From NCBI GenBank assembly GCA_954871525.1, contig OX940871.1:29114586-29178585 (forward strand): a DNA stretch of 64,000 nt, written 5' to 3'. The notes below the pieces were generated by a model. That model was not told where the DNA came from and did not search any database. It worked only from the letters and a program-made list of their open reading frames with translations. Source of the DNA: Parietaria judaica (Eukaryota; Streptophyta; Magnoliopsida; Rosales; Urticaceae). Positions 1 through 13,199 of the stretch are shown here, piece by piece. How positions within the stretch are numbered: the stretch's first letter is position 1; each line of letters begins with the position of its first letter. Both the position numbers and the translations under genes were made by a program.

Positions 1-2080
1 AATAAAGAAATGCTATAGGAAATGCTATAGCATTTTCTATGGCATTTCTCGTCAAGAATTTAATCATTGAATATTTTTGCATGAGAACTCTTTTTATATT
101 CAAATTACAATGTATAAGCCCTAAAATCATTATTTTTTCAATTGGTTCGAAACTTAAGGTTGTAAAAAATGTAAAATAAAGAAATGCTATAGGAAATACT
201 ATAGCATTTCCTATGGCATTTCTCGTCAACAATTTAATCCTTGCATATTTTTTCTTGAGAACTCTTGTTATATTCAAATTCCAATGTATAAGCCCAAAAA
301 TCATTATTTTTTCAATTGGTTTGAAATTTAAGGTTGTAAAAATGTAAAATAAAGAAATTCTTTAGGAAATTCTACAGCATTTCCTATGGCATTTTTCGTC
401 AACAATTTAATCCTTGCATATGTTTCCATAAGAACTCTTGTTATATTCAAATTCCAATGTATAAGCCCTAAAATCATTATTTTTTCAATTGGTTTGAAAT
501 TTAAGGTTGTAAAAAATGTAAAATAAAGAAATGCTATAGGAAATACTATAGCATTTCCTATGGCATTTCTCGTCAACAATTTAATCCTTGCATATTTTTG
601 CATGAGAACTCTTGTTATATTCAAATTCCAATGTATAAGCCCTAAAATCATTATTTTTTCAATTGGTTTGAATTTTAAGGTTGTAAAAATGTAAAATAAA
701 GAAATTCTTTAGGAAATTCTATAGCATTTCCTATGGTATTTCTCGTCAACAATTTAATCCTTGCATATTTTTGCATGAGAACTCTTTTTATATTCAAATT
801 ACAATGTATAAGCCCTAAAATCATTATTTTTTCAATTTGTTCAAAATTTAAGGTTGTAAAAAATGTAAAATAAAGAAATGCTATAGGAAATACTATAGCA
901 TTTCCTATGGCATTTCTCGTCAACAATTTAATCCTTGCATATTTTTTCTTGAGAACTCTTGTTATATTCAAATTCCAATGTATAAGCCCAAAAATCATTA
1001 TTTTTTCAATTGGTTTGAAATTTAAGGTTGTAAAAATGTAAAATAAAGAAATTCTTTAGGAAATTCTACAGCATTTCCTATGGCATTTTTCGTCAACAAT
1101 TTAATCCTTGCATATGTTTCCATAAGAACTCTTGTTATATTCAAATTCCAATGTATAAGCCCTAAAATCATTATTTTTTCAATTGGTTTGAAATTTAAGG
1201 TTGTAAAAAATGTAAAATAAAGAAATGCTATAGGAAATACTATAGCATTTCCTATGGCATTTCTCGTCAACAATTTAATCCTTGCATATTTTTGCATGAG
1301 AACTCTTGTTATATTCAAATTCCAATGTATAAGCCCTAAAATCATTATTTTTTCAATTGGTTTGAATTTTAAGGTTGTAAAAATGTAAAATAAAGAAATT
1401 CTTTAGGAAATTCTATAGCATTTCCTATGGTATTTCTCGTCAACAATTTAATCCTTGCATATTTTTGCATGAGAACTCTTTTTATATTCAAATTACAATG
1501 TATAAGCCCTAAAATCATTATTTTTTCAATTTGTTCAAAATTTAAGGTTGTAAAAAATGTAAAATAAAGAAATGCTATAGGAAATACTATAGCATTTCCT
1601 ATGGCATTTCTCGTCAACAATTTAATCCTTGCATATTTTTGCATGAGAACTCTTGTTATATTCAAATTCCAATGTATAAGCCCTAAAATCATTATTTTTT
1701 CAATTGGTTTGAATTTTAAGGTTGTAAAAATGTAAAATAAAGAAATTCTTTAGGAAATTCTATAGCATTTCCTATGGTATTTCTCGTCAACAATTTAATC
1801 CTTGCATATTTTTGCATGAGAACTCTTTTTATATTCAAATTACAATGTATAAGCCCTAAAATCATTATTTTTTCAATTTGTTCAAAATTTAAGGTTGTAA
1901 AAAATGTAAAATAAAGAAATGCTATAGGAAATACTATAGCATTTCCTATGGCATTTCTCGTCAACAATTTAATCCTTGCATATTTTTGCATGAGAACTCT
2001 TGTTATATTCAAATTCCAATGTATAAGCCCTAAAATCATTATTTTTTCAATTGGTTCAAAATTTAAGGTTGTAAAAAATG
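1..2080 (+). repeat. 347/694-bp dimer and tetramer HOR
   Basis: Adjacent 173- and 174-bp monomers form 347-bp dimers, and pairs of dimers repeat at 694 bp. Marked variants recur at that spacing: AAGCCCAAAAATCATT near 291 and 985, and CATATGTTTCCATAAG near 417 and 1,111. A further 347-bp step follows: the GAATTTTAAGG variant appears near 670, 1,363 and 1,710, and GAAATTCTTTAGG near 1,049, 1,396 and 1,743. The first 150 bases are a monomer outside the regular register. Boundaries are approximate. Confidence 0.8.
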
Positions 2081-4221
2081 TAAAATAAAGAAATGCTATA
2101 GGAAATGCTATAGAATTTCCTATGGCATTTCTCGTCAACAATTTAATCCTTGCATATTTTTTCATGAGAACTCTTGTTATATTCAAACTCCAATGTATAA
2201 GCCCTAAACTCATTATTTTTTCAATTGGTTCGAAATTTAAGGTTGTAAAAAATGTAAAATAAAGAAATGCTATAGGAAATGCTATGGCATTTCTCGTCAA
2301 CAATTTAATCCTTGCATATTTTTGCTTGAGAACTCTTGTTCTATTCAAATTCCAATGTATAAGCCCTAAAATCATTATTTTTTCAATTGGTTCGAAACTT
2401 AAGGTTGTAAAAAATGTAAAATAAAGAAATGCTATAGGAAATGCTATAGCATTTTCTATGGCATTTCTCGTCAACAATTTAATCATTGAATATTTTTGCT
2501 TGAGAACTCTTGTTATATTCAAATTCCAATGTATAAGCCCTAAAATCATTATTTTTTCAATTGGTTTGAAATTTAAGGTTGTAAAAATGTAAAATAAAGA
2601 AATTCTGTAGGAAATTCTATAGCATTTCCTATGACGTTTCTCGTCAACAATTTAATCCTTGCATATTTTTTCATGAGAACTCTTGTTATATTCAAACTCC
2701 AATGTATAAGCCCTAAAATCATTATTTTTTCAATTGGTTCGAAATTTAAGGTTGTAAAAAATGTAAAATAAAGAAATGCTATAGGAACTGCTATAGCATT
2801 TCCTATGGCATTTCTCGTCAACAATTTAATCCTTGCATATTTTGGCATGAGAACTCTTGTTATATTCAAATTCCAATGTATAAGCCCTAAAATCATTATT
2901 TTCTCAATTAGTTCGATATTTAAGGTTGTAAAAAATTTCAAATAAAGAAATGCTATAGGAAATGCTATAGCATTTCCTATGGCATTTCTCGTCAACAATT
3001 TAATCCTTGCATATTTTTGCATGAGAACTTTTGTTATATTCAAATTCCAATGTATAAGCCCTAAAATCATTATTTTTTCAATTGGTTCGAAATTTTAGGT
3101 CGTAAACAATGTAAAATAAAGAAATGCTATAGGAAATGCTAGCATTTCCTATGGCATTTTTCGTCAACAATTTAATCCTTGCATATGTTTCCATAAGAAC
3201 TCTTGTTATATTCAAATTCCAATGTATAAGCTTTAAAATCATTATTTTTTCAATTAGTTCGAAATTTAAGGTTGTAAAAAATGTAAAATAAAGAAATGCT
3301 ATGGGAAATACTATAGCATTTCCTATGGCATTTCTCGTCAACAACTTAATCCTTGCATATTTTTGCATGAGAACTCTTGTTATATTCAAATTCCAATGTA
3401 TAAGCCCTAAAATCATTATTTTTTCAATTGGTTTGAAATTTAAGGTTGTAAAAATGTAAAATAAAGAAATTCTTTAGGAAATTCTATAGCATTTCCTATG
3501 GCATTTCTCGTCAACAATTTAATCCTTGCATATTTTTGCATGAGAACTCTTTTTATATTCAAATTACAATGTATAAGCCCTAAAATCATTATTTTTTCAA
3601 TTGGTTCAAAATTTAAGGTTGTAAAAAATGTAAAATAAAGAAATGCTATAGGAAATACTATAGCATTTCCTATGGCATTTCTCGTCAACAATTTAATCCT
3701 TGCATATTTTTGCTTGAGAACTCTTGTTATATTAAAATTCCAATGTATAAGCCCTAAAATCATTATTTTTTCAAATGGTTCGAAACTTAAGGTTGTAAAA
3801 AATGTAAAATAAAGAAATGCTATAGGAAATGCTATAGCATTTTCTATGGCATTTCTCGTCAACAATTTAATCATTGAATATTTTTGCATGAGAACTCTTT
3901 TTATATTCAAATTACAATGTATAAGCCCTAAAATCATTATTTTTTCAATTGGTTCGAATTTTAGGTCGTAAACAATGTAAAATAAAGAAATGCTATAGGA
4001 AATGCTATAGCATTTCCTATGGCATTTCTCGTCAACAATTTAATCGTTGCATATTTTTGCATGAGAACTCTTTTTATATTCAAATTACAATGTATAAGCC
4101 CTAAAATCATTATTTTTTCAATTGGTTCAAAATTTAAGGTTGTAAAAAATGTAAAATAAAGAAATTCTATAGGAAATTCTATAGCATTTCCTATGGCATT
4201 TCTCGTCAACAATTTAATCGT
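2081..4221 (+). repeat. Mixed satellite monomers without a clear HOR
   Basis: About 12 monomers of the common satellite lie here with mixed variants and no long period I could follow. They include copies with GCTAGC in place of GCTATAGC at the dyad centre (near 3,138), copies with AAGCTTTAAAATC instead of AAGCCCTAAAATC (near 3,228), TTCTCAATT in place of TTTTCAATT (near 2,901), and TTTTAGGTCGTAAACAATG instead of TTTAAGGTTGTAAAAAATG (near 3,093 and 3,959). Nothing other than satellite is visible. Confidence 0.8.
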
Positions 4222-7200
4222 TGCATATTTTTTCATGAGAACTCTTGTTATATTCAAATTCCAATGTATAAGCCCTAAAACCATTTTTTTTAAATTGGTT
4301 CGAAATTTAAGGTCGTAAAAAATGTAAAATAAAGAAATGCTATAGGAAATGCTATAGCATTTCCTATGGCATTTCTCGTCAACAATTTAATCCTTGCATA
4401 TTTTGGCATGAGAACTCTTGTTATATTCAAATTCCAATCTATAAGCCCTAAAATCATTATTTTCTCAATTGGTTCGAAATTTAAGGTTGTAAAAAATTTA
4501 AAATAAAGAAATGCTATAGGAAATACTATAGCATTTCCTATGGCATTTCTCGTCAACAATTTAATCCTTGCATATTTTTGCATGAGAACTCTTGTTATAT
4601 TCAAATTCCAATGTATAAGCCCTAAAATCATTATTTTTTTAATTGGTTTGAAATTTTAGGTCGTAAACAATGTAAAATAAAGAAATGCTATAGGAAATGC
4701 TATGGCATTTTTCATCAACAATTTAATCCTTGCATATTTTTGCATGAGAACTCTTGTTATATTCAAATTCCAATGTATAAACTTTAAAATCATTATTTTT
4801 TCAATTGGTTCGAAATTTAAGGTTGTAAAAAATTTCAAATAAAGAAATGCTATAGGAAATGCTATAGCATTTCCTATGGCATTTCTCGTCAACAATTTAA
4901 TCCTTGCATATTTTTGCATGAGAACTCTTGTTATATTCAAATTCCAATGTATAAGCCCTAAAATCATTATTTTCTCAATTGGTTCGAAATTTAAGGTTGT
5001 AAAAAATTTCAAATAAAGAAATGCTTTAGGAAATGCTATAGCATTTCCTATGGCATTTCTCGTCAACAATTTAATCCTTGCATATTTTTGCATGAGAACT
5101 CTTGTTCTATTCAAATTCCAATGTATAAGCTTTAAAATCATTATTTTTTCAATTGGTTCGAAATTTAAGGTCGTAAAAAATGTAAAATAAAGAAATGCTA
5201 TAGGAAATACTATAGTATTTCCTATGGCATTTCTCGTCAAAAATTTAATCCTTGCATATTTTTGCATGAGAACTCTTGTTATATTCAAATTCCAATGTAT
5301 AAGCCCTAAAATCATTATTTTTTCAATTGGTTCGAAATTTAAGGTTGTACAAAATTTAAAATAAAGAAATGCTATAGGAAAAGCTATAACATTTCCTATG
5401 GCATTTCTCGTCAACAATTTAATCCTTGCATATTAGTACATAAGAACACTTGTTATATTCAAATTCCAATGTATAATCCCTAAAATATTTATTTTCTCAA
5501 TTGGTTCGAAATTTAAGGTTGTAAAAATATCAAATAAAGAAATGCTATAGGAAATGCTAGCATTTCCTATTGCATTTTTCGTCAACAATTTAATCCTTGC
5601 ATATTTTTGCATGAGAACTCTTGTTATATTCAAATTCCAATGTATAAGCCCTAAAATCATTATTTTCTCAATTGGTTTCAAAATTTAAGGTTGTAAAAAA
5701 TTTCAAATAAAGAAATGCTATAGGAAATGCTATAGCATTTCCTATGGCATATCTCGTCAACAATTTAATCCTTGCATATTTTTGCATGAGAACTCTTGTT
5801 CTATTCAAATTCCAATGTATAAGCTTTAAAATCATTATTTTTTCAATTGGTTCGATATTTAAGGTTGTAAAAAATGTAAAATAAAGAAATGCTATAGGAA
5901 ATACTATAGCATTTCCTATGGCATTTCTCGTCAACAATTTAATCCTTGCATATTTTGGCATGAGAACTCTTGTTATATTTAAATTCCAATGTATAAGCCC
6001 TAAAATCATTATTTTCTCAATTGGTTCGAAATTTAAGGTTGTAAAAAATGTCAAATAAAGAAATGCTATAGGAAATGCTATAAATGCTATAGCATTTCCT
6101 ATGGCATTTCTCGTCAACAATTTAATCCTTGCATATTTTTGCATGAGAACTCTTGTTATATTCAAATTCCAATGTATAAGCCCTAAAATCATTATTTTTT
6201 CAATTGGTTTGAAATTTTAGGTCGTAAACAATGTAAAATAAAGAAATGCGATAGGAAATTCTATGGCATTTTTCGTCAACAATTTAATCCTTGCATATTT
6301 TTGCATGAGAACTCTTTTTATATTCAAATTCAATATATAAGCCCTAAAATCATTATTTTTTCAATTGGTTCAAAATTTAAGGTTGTAAAAAATGTAAAAT
6401 AAAGAAATGCTATAGGAAATACTATAGCATTTCCTATGGCATTTCTCGTCAACAATTTAATCCTTGCATATTTTTGCATGAGAACTCTTGTTATATTCAA
6501 ATTCCAATGTATAAGCCCTAAAATCATTATTTTTTCAATTGGTTCGAATTTTAGGTCATAAACAATGTAAAATATAGAAATGCTATAGCATTTCCTATGG
6601 CATTTCTCGTCAACAATTTAATCCTTGCATATTTTTGCATGAGAACGCTTGTAATATTAAAATTCCAATGTATAGGCCCTAAAATCATTATTTTTTCAAT
6701 TGGTTTGAAATTTAAGGTTTTAAAAAATGTAAAATAAAGAAATGCTATAGGAAATGCTATAGCATTTCCTATGGCAATTCTTGTCAACAGATTAATCCTT
6801 GCATATTTTTGCATGAGAACTCTTGATATATTTAAATTCCAATGTATAAGCTCTAAAATCATTAGTTTTTCAATTGGTTCGAAATTTAAGGTTGTAAAAA
6901 TGTAAAATAAAGAAATTCTTTACGAAATTCTATAGCATTTCCTATGTCATTTCTCATCAACAATTTAATCCTTGCATATTTTTTCATGAGAACTCTTGTT
7001 ATATTCAAATTCCAATGTATAAACCCTAAAACCATTTTTTTTAAATTGGTTCGAAATTTAAGGTCGTAAAAAATGTAAAATAAAGAAATGCTATAGGAAA
7101 TGCTATAGCATTTCCTATGGCATTTCTCGTCAACAATTTAATCCTTGCATATTTTGGCATGAGAACTCTTGTTATATTCAAATTCCAATGTATAAGCCCT

Positions 7201-8682
7201 AAAATCATTATTTTCTCAATTGGTTCGAAATTTAAGGTTGTAAAAAATTTCAAATAAAGAAATGCTATAGGAAATATTATAGCATTTCCTATGGCATTTC
7301 TCGTCAACAATTTAATCCTTGCATATTTTTGCATGAGAACTCTTGTTATATTCAAATTCCAATGTATAAGCCCTAAAATCATTATTTTTTCAATTGGTTT
7401 GAAATTTTAGGTCGTAAACAATGTAAAATAAAGAAATGCTATAGGAAATGCTATGGCATTTTTCATCAACAATTTAATCCTTGCATATTTTTGCATGAGA
7501 ACTCTTGTTATATTCAAATTCCAATGTATAAGCTTTAAATTCATTATTTTTTCAATTGGTTCGAAATTTAAGGTTGTAAAAAATTTCAAATAAAGAAATG
7601 CTATAGGAAATGCTATAGCATTTCCTATGGCATTTCTCGTCAACAATTTAATCCTTGCATATTTTTGCATGAGAACTCTTGTTATATTAAAATTCCAATG
7701 TATAAGCCCTAAAATCATTATTTTTTCAATTGGTTTGAAATTTTAGGTCGTAAACAATGTAAAATAAAGAAATGCTATAGGAAATGCTATGGCATTTTTC
7801 ATTAACAATTTAATCCTTGCATATTTTTGCATGAGAACTCTTGTTATATTCAAATTAACATGTTTAAGCTTTAAAATCATTATTTTTTCAATTAGTTCGA
7901 AATTTAAGGTTGTAAAAAATGTAAAATAAAGAAATGCTATAGGAAATGCTAGCATTTCCTATGGCAATTCTCGTCAACAATTTAATCCTTGCATATTTTT
8001 GCATGAGAACTCTTTATATATTTAAATTCCAATGTATAAGCCCTAAAATCATTATTTTTTCAATTGGTTCGAAATTTAAGGTTGTAAAAATGTAAAATAA
8101 AGAAATTCTTTAGGAAATTCTATAGCATTTCCTATGGCATTTCTCGTCAACAATTTAATACTTGCATATTTTTTCATGAGAACTCTTGTTATATTCAAAT
8201 TCCAATGTATAAGCCGTAAAATCATTATTTTTTTAATTGGTTCGAAATTTAAGGTTGTAAAAAATGTAAAATAAAGAAATGCTATAGGAAATGCTATAGC
8301 ATTTCCTATGGCATTTCTCGTCAACAATTTAATCCTGGCATATTTTGGCATGAGAACTCTTGTTATATTCAAATTCTAATGTATAAGCCCTAAAATCATT
8401 ATTTTCTCAATTGGTTCGAAATTTAAGGTTGTAAAAAAGTCAAATAAAGAAATGCTATAGGAAATGCTATATCATTTCCTATGGCATTTCTCGTCAACAA
8501 TTTAATCCTTGCATATTTTTGCATGAGAACTTTTGTTCTATTCAAATTCCAATGTATAAGCTTTAAAATCATTATTTTTTCAATTGGTTCGAGATTTAAG
8601 GTCGTAAAAAATGTAAAATAAAGAAATGCAATAGGAAATACTATAGCATTTCCTATGGCATTTCTCGTCAACAATTTAATCC
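4222..8682 (+). repeat. 4.46-kb segmental duplication, copy A
   Basis: This segment of about 26 monomers matches the next 4.46 kb almost base for base at an offset of 4,461-4,462. Shared rare variants fix the alignment: AAACCATTTTTTTTAAATT (4,280 and 8,742), CATATTAGTACATAAG (5,430 and 9,892), the 9-bp dyad expansion (6,080 and 10,541), GAACGCTTGTAATATT (6,645 and 11,106) and AAATTAACATGTTTAAG (7,850 and 12,311). The offset changes by 1 bp near 5,690, where copy A has one extra base. Homology at the left edge ends near 4,220, where TAATCGTTGC becomes TAATCCTTGC in the partner. Confidence 0.93.
6058..6106. repeat. Expanded dyad with 9-bp insertion
   Basis: The left arm AAATGCTATAGGAAATGCTA is followed by an additional TAAATGCTA before the TAGCATTTCC right arm, giving a third, shortened copy of the arm motif. 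The same expansion lies near 10,519-10,567 in the partner copy of the 4.46-kb duplication. It is best explained by slippage among the direct repeats inside the left arm. Confidence 0.88.
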
Positions 8683-11600
8683 TTGCATATTTTTTCATGA
8701 GAACTCTTGTTATATTCAAATTCCAATGTATAAGCCCTAAAACCATTTTTTTTAAATTGGTTCGAAATTTAAGGTCGTAAAAAATGTAAAATAAAGAAAT
8801 GCTATAGGAAATGCTATAGCATTTCCTATGGCATTTCTCGTCAACAATTTAATCCTTGCATATTTTGGCATGAGAACTCTTGTTATATTCAAATTCCAAT
8901 CTATAAGCCCTAAAATCATTATTTTCTCAATTGGTTCGAAATTTAAGGTTGTAAAAAATTTAAAATAAAGAAATGCTATAGGAAATACTATAGCATTTCC
9001 TATGGCATTTCTCGTCAACAATTTAATCCTTGCATATTTTTGCATGAGAACTCTTGTTATATTCAAATTCCAATGTATAAGCCCTAAAATCATTATTTTT
9101 TCAATTGGTTTGAAATTTTAGGTCGTAAACAATGTAAAATAAAGAAATGCTATAGGAAATGCTATGGCATTTTTCATCAACAATTTAATCCTTGCATATT
9201 TTTGCATGAGAACTCTTGTTATATTCAAATTCCAATGTATAAACTTTAAAATCATTATTTTTTCAATTGGTTCGAAATTTAATGTTGTAAAAAATTTCAA
9301 ATAAAGAAATGCTATAGGAAATGCTATAGCATTTCCTATGGCATTTCTCGTCAACAATTTAATCCTTGCATATTTTTGCATGAGAACTCTTGTTATATTC
9401 AAATTCCAATGTATAAGCCCTAAAATCATTATTTTCTCAATTGGTTCGAAATTTAAGGTTGTAAAAAATTTCAAATAAAGAAATGCTTTAGGAAATGCTA
9501 TAGCATTTCCTATGGCATTTCTCGTCAACAATTTAATCCTTGCATATTTTTGCATGAGAACTCTTGTTCTATTCAAATTCCAATGTATAAGCTTTAAAAT
9601 CATTATTTTTTCAATTGGTTCGAAATTTAAGGTCGTAAAAAATGTAAAATAAAGAAATGCTATAGGAAATACTATAGTATTTCCTATGGCATTTCTCGTC
9701 AAAAATTTAATCCTTGCATATTTTTGCATGAGAACTCTTGTTATATTCAAATTCCAATGTATAAGCCCTAAAATCATTATTTTTTCAATTGGTTCGAAAT
9801 TTAAGGTTGTACAAAATTTAAAATAAAGAAATGCTATAGGAAAAGCTATAACATTTCCTATGGCATTTCTCGTCAACAATTTAATCCTTGCATATTAGTA
9901 CATAAGAACACTTGTTATATTCAAATTCCAATGTATAATCCCTAAAATATTTATTTTCTCAATTGGTTCGAAATTTAAGGTTGTAAAAATATCAAATAAA
10001 GAAATGCTATAGGAAATGCTAGCATTTCCTATTGCATTTTTCGTCAACAATTTAATCCTTGCATATTTTTGCATGAGAACTCTTGTTATATTCAAATTCC
10101 AATGTATAAGCCCTAAAATCATTATTTTCTCAATTGGTTCGAAATTTAAGGTTGTAAAAAATTTCAAATAAAGAAATGCTATAGGAAATGCTATAGCATT
10201 TCCTATGGCATATCTCGTCAACAATTTAATCCTTGCATATTTTTGCATGAGAACTCTTGTTCTATTCAAATTCCAATGTATAAGCTTTAAAATCATTATT
10301 TTTTCAATTGGTTCGATATTTAAGGTTGTAAAAAATGTAAAATAAAGAAATGCTATAGGAAATACTATAGCATTTCCTATGGCATTTCTCGTCAACAATT
10401 TAATCCTTGCATATTTTGGCATGAGAACTCTTGTTATATTTAAATTCCAATGTATAAGCCCTAAAATCATTATTTTCTCAATTGGTTCGAAATTTAAGGT
10501 TGTAAAAAATGTCAAATAAAGAAATGCTATAGGAAATGCTATAAATGCTATAGCATTTCCTATGGCATTTCTCGTCAACAATTTAATCCTTGCATATTTT
10601 TGCATGAGAACTCTTGTTATATTCAAATTCCAATGTATAAGCCCTAAAATCATTATTTTTTCAATTGGTTTGAAATTTTAGGTCGTAAACAATGTAAAAT
10701 AAAGAAATGCGATAGGAAATTCTATGGCATTTTTCGTCAACAATTTAATCCTTGCATATTTTTGCATGAGAACTCTTTTTATATTCAAATTCAATATATA
10801 AGCCCTAAAATCATTATTTTTTCAATTGGTTCAAAATTTAAGGTTGTAAAAAATGTAAAATAAAGAAATGCTATAGGAAATACTATAGCATTTCCTATGG
10901 CATTTCTCGTCAACAATTTAATCCTTGCATATTTTTGCATGAGAACTCTTGTTATATTCAAATTCCAATGTATAAGCCCTAAAATCATTATTTTTTCAAT
11001 TGGTTCGAATTTTAGGTCATAAACAATGTAAAATATAGAAATGCTATAGCATTTCCTATGGCATTTCTCGTCAACAATTTAATCCTTGCATATTTTTGCA
11101 TGAGAACGCTTGTAATATTAAAATTCCAATGTATAAGCCCTAAAATCATTATTTTTTCAATTGGTTTGAAATTTAAGGTTTTAAAAAATGTAAAATAAAG
11201 AAATGCTATAGGAAATGCTATAGCATTTCCTATGGCAATTCTTGTCAACAGATTAATCCTTGCATATTTTTGCATGAGAACTCTTGATATATTTAAATTC
11301 CAATGTATAAGCTCTAAAATCATTAGTTTTTCAATTGGTTCGAAATTTAAGGTTGTAAAAATGTAAAATAAAGAAATTCTTTACGAAATTCTATAGCATT
11401 TCCTATGTCATTTCTCATCAACAATTTAATCCTTGCATATTTTTTCATGAGAACTCTTGTTATATTCAAATTCCAATGTATAAACCCTAAAACCATTTTT
11501 TTTAAATTGGTTCGAAATTTAAGGTCGTAAAAAATGTAAAATAAAGAAATGCTATAGGAAATGCTATAGCATTTCCTATGGCATTTCTCGTCAACAATTT

Positions 11601-13199
11601 AATCCTTGCATATTTTGGCATGAGAACTCTTGTTATATTCAAATTCCAATGTATAAGCCCTAAAATCATTATTTTCTCAATTGGTTCGAAATTTAAGGTT
11701 GTAAAAAATTTCAAATAAAGAAATGCTATAGGAAATATTATAGCATTTCCTATGGCATTTCTCGTCAACAATTTAATCCTTGCATATTTTTGCATGAGAA
11801 CTCTTGTTATATTCAAATTCCAATGTATAAGCCCTAAAATCATTATTTTTTCAATTGGTTTGAAATTTTAGGTCGTAAACAATGTAAAATAAAGAAATGC
11901 TATAGGAAATGCTATGGCATTTTTCATCAACAATTTAATCCTTGCATATTTTTGCATGAGAACTCTTGTTATATTCAAATTCCAATGTATAAGCTTTAAA
12001 TTCATTATTTTTTCAATTGGTTCGAAATTTAAGGTTGTAAAAAATTTCAAATAAAGAAATGCTATAGGAAATGCTATAGCATTTCCTATGGCATTTCTCG
12101 TCAACAATTTAATCCTTGCATATTTTTGCATGAGAACTCTTGTTATATTAAAATTCCAATGTATAAGCCCTAAAATCATTATTTTTTCAATTGGTTTGAA
12201 ATTTTAGGTCGTAAACAATGTAAAATAAAGAAATGCTATAGGAAATGCTATGGCATTTTTCATTAACAATTTAATCCTTGCATATTTTTGCATGAGAACT
12301 CTTGTTATATTCAAATTAACATGTTTAAGCTTTAAAATCATTATTTTTTCAATTAGTTCGAAATTTAAGGTTGTAAAAAATGTAAAATAAAGAAATGCTA
12401 TAGGAAATGCTAGCATTTCCTATGGGAATTCTCGTCAACAATTTAATCCTTGCATATTTTTGCATGAGAACTCTTTATATATTTAAATTCCAATGTATAA
12501 GCCCTAAAATCATTATTTTTTCAATTGGTTCGAAATTTAAGGTTGTAAAAATGTAAAATAAAGAAATTCTTTAGGAAATTCTATAGCATTTCCTATGGCA
12601 TTTCTCGTCAACAATTTAATACTTGCATATTTTTTCATGAGAACTCTTGTTATATTCAAATTCCAATGTATAAGCCGTAAAATCATTATTTTTTTAATTA
12701 GTTCGAAATTTAAGGTTGTAAAAAATGTAAAATAAAGAAATGCTATAGGAAATGCTATAGCATTTCCTATGGCATTTCTCGTCAACAATTTAATCCTGGC
12801 ATATTTTGGCATGAGAACTCTTGTTATATTCAAATTCTAATGTATAAGCCCTAAAATCATTATTTTCTCAATTGGTTCGAAATTTAAGGTTGTAAAAAAT
12901 GTAAAATAAAGAAATGCTATAGGAAATTCTATAGCATTTCCTATGGCATTTCTCGTCAACAATTTAATCCTTGCATATTTTTGCATGAGAACTTTTGTTC
13001 TATTCAAATTCCAATGTATAAGCTTTAAAATCATTATTTTTTCAATTGGTTCGAGATTTAAGGTCGTAAAAAATGTAAAATAAAGAAATGCTATAGGAAA
13101 TACTATAGCATTTCCTATGGCATTTCTCGTCAACAATTTAATCCTTGCATATTTTTTCATGAGAACTCTTGTTATATTCAAATTCCAATGTATAAGCCC
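8683..13199 (+). repeat. 4.46-kb segmental duplication, copy B
   Basis: This is the tandem partner of 4,222-8,682. The few single-base differences I could find include 6,675/11,136 (G/A), 7,965/12,426 (C/G) and 8,239/12,700 (G/A). A cluster of differences lies at 8,430-8,475 against 12,890-12,936, where AAAAAAGTCAAATAAAG faces AAAAAATGTAAAATAAAG. Homology then resumes and ends near 13,200, where the partner continues with AAACCATTTTTTTT and this copy with AAATCATTATTTTTT. Such similarity over 26 monomers points to a recent unequal exchange or replication-based duplication. Confidence 0.93.

Noticed and set aside
1716..2549. Minus-strand open reading frames of 60-277 codons throughout the window
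   Set aside because: All encode the same 58-residue repeat because they are translations of the satellite. Frames start and stop wherever a 1-, 2- or 12-bp change shifts the phase, there is no gene structure, and no residue pattern suggests a known domain.
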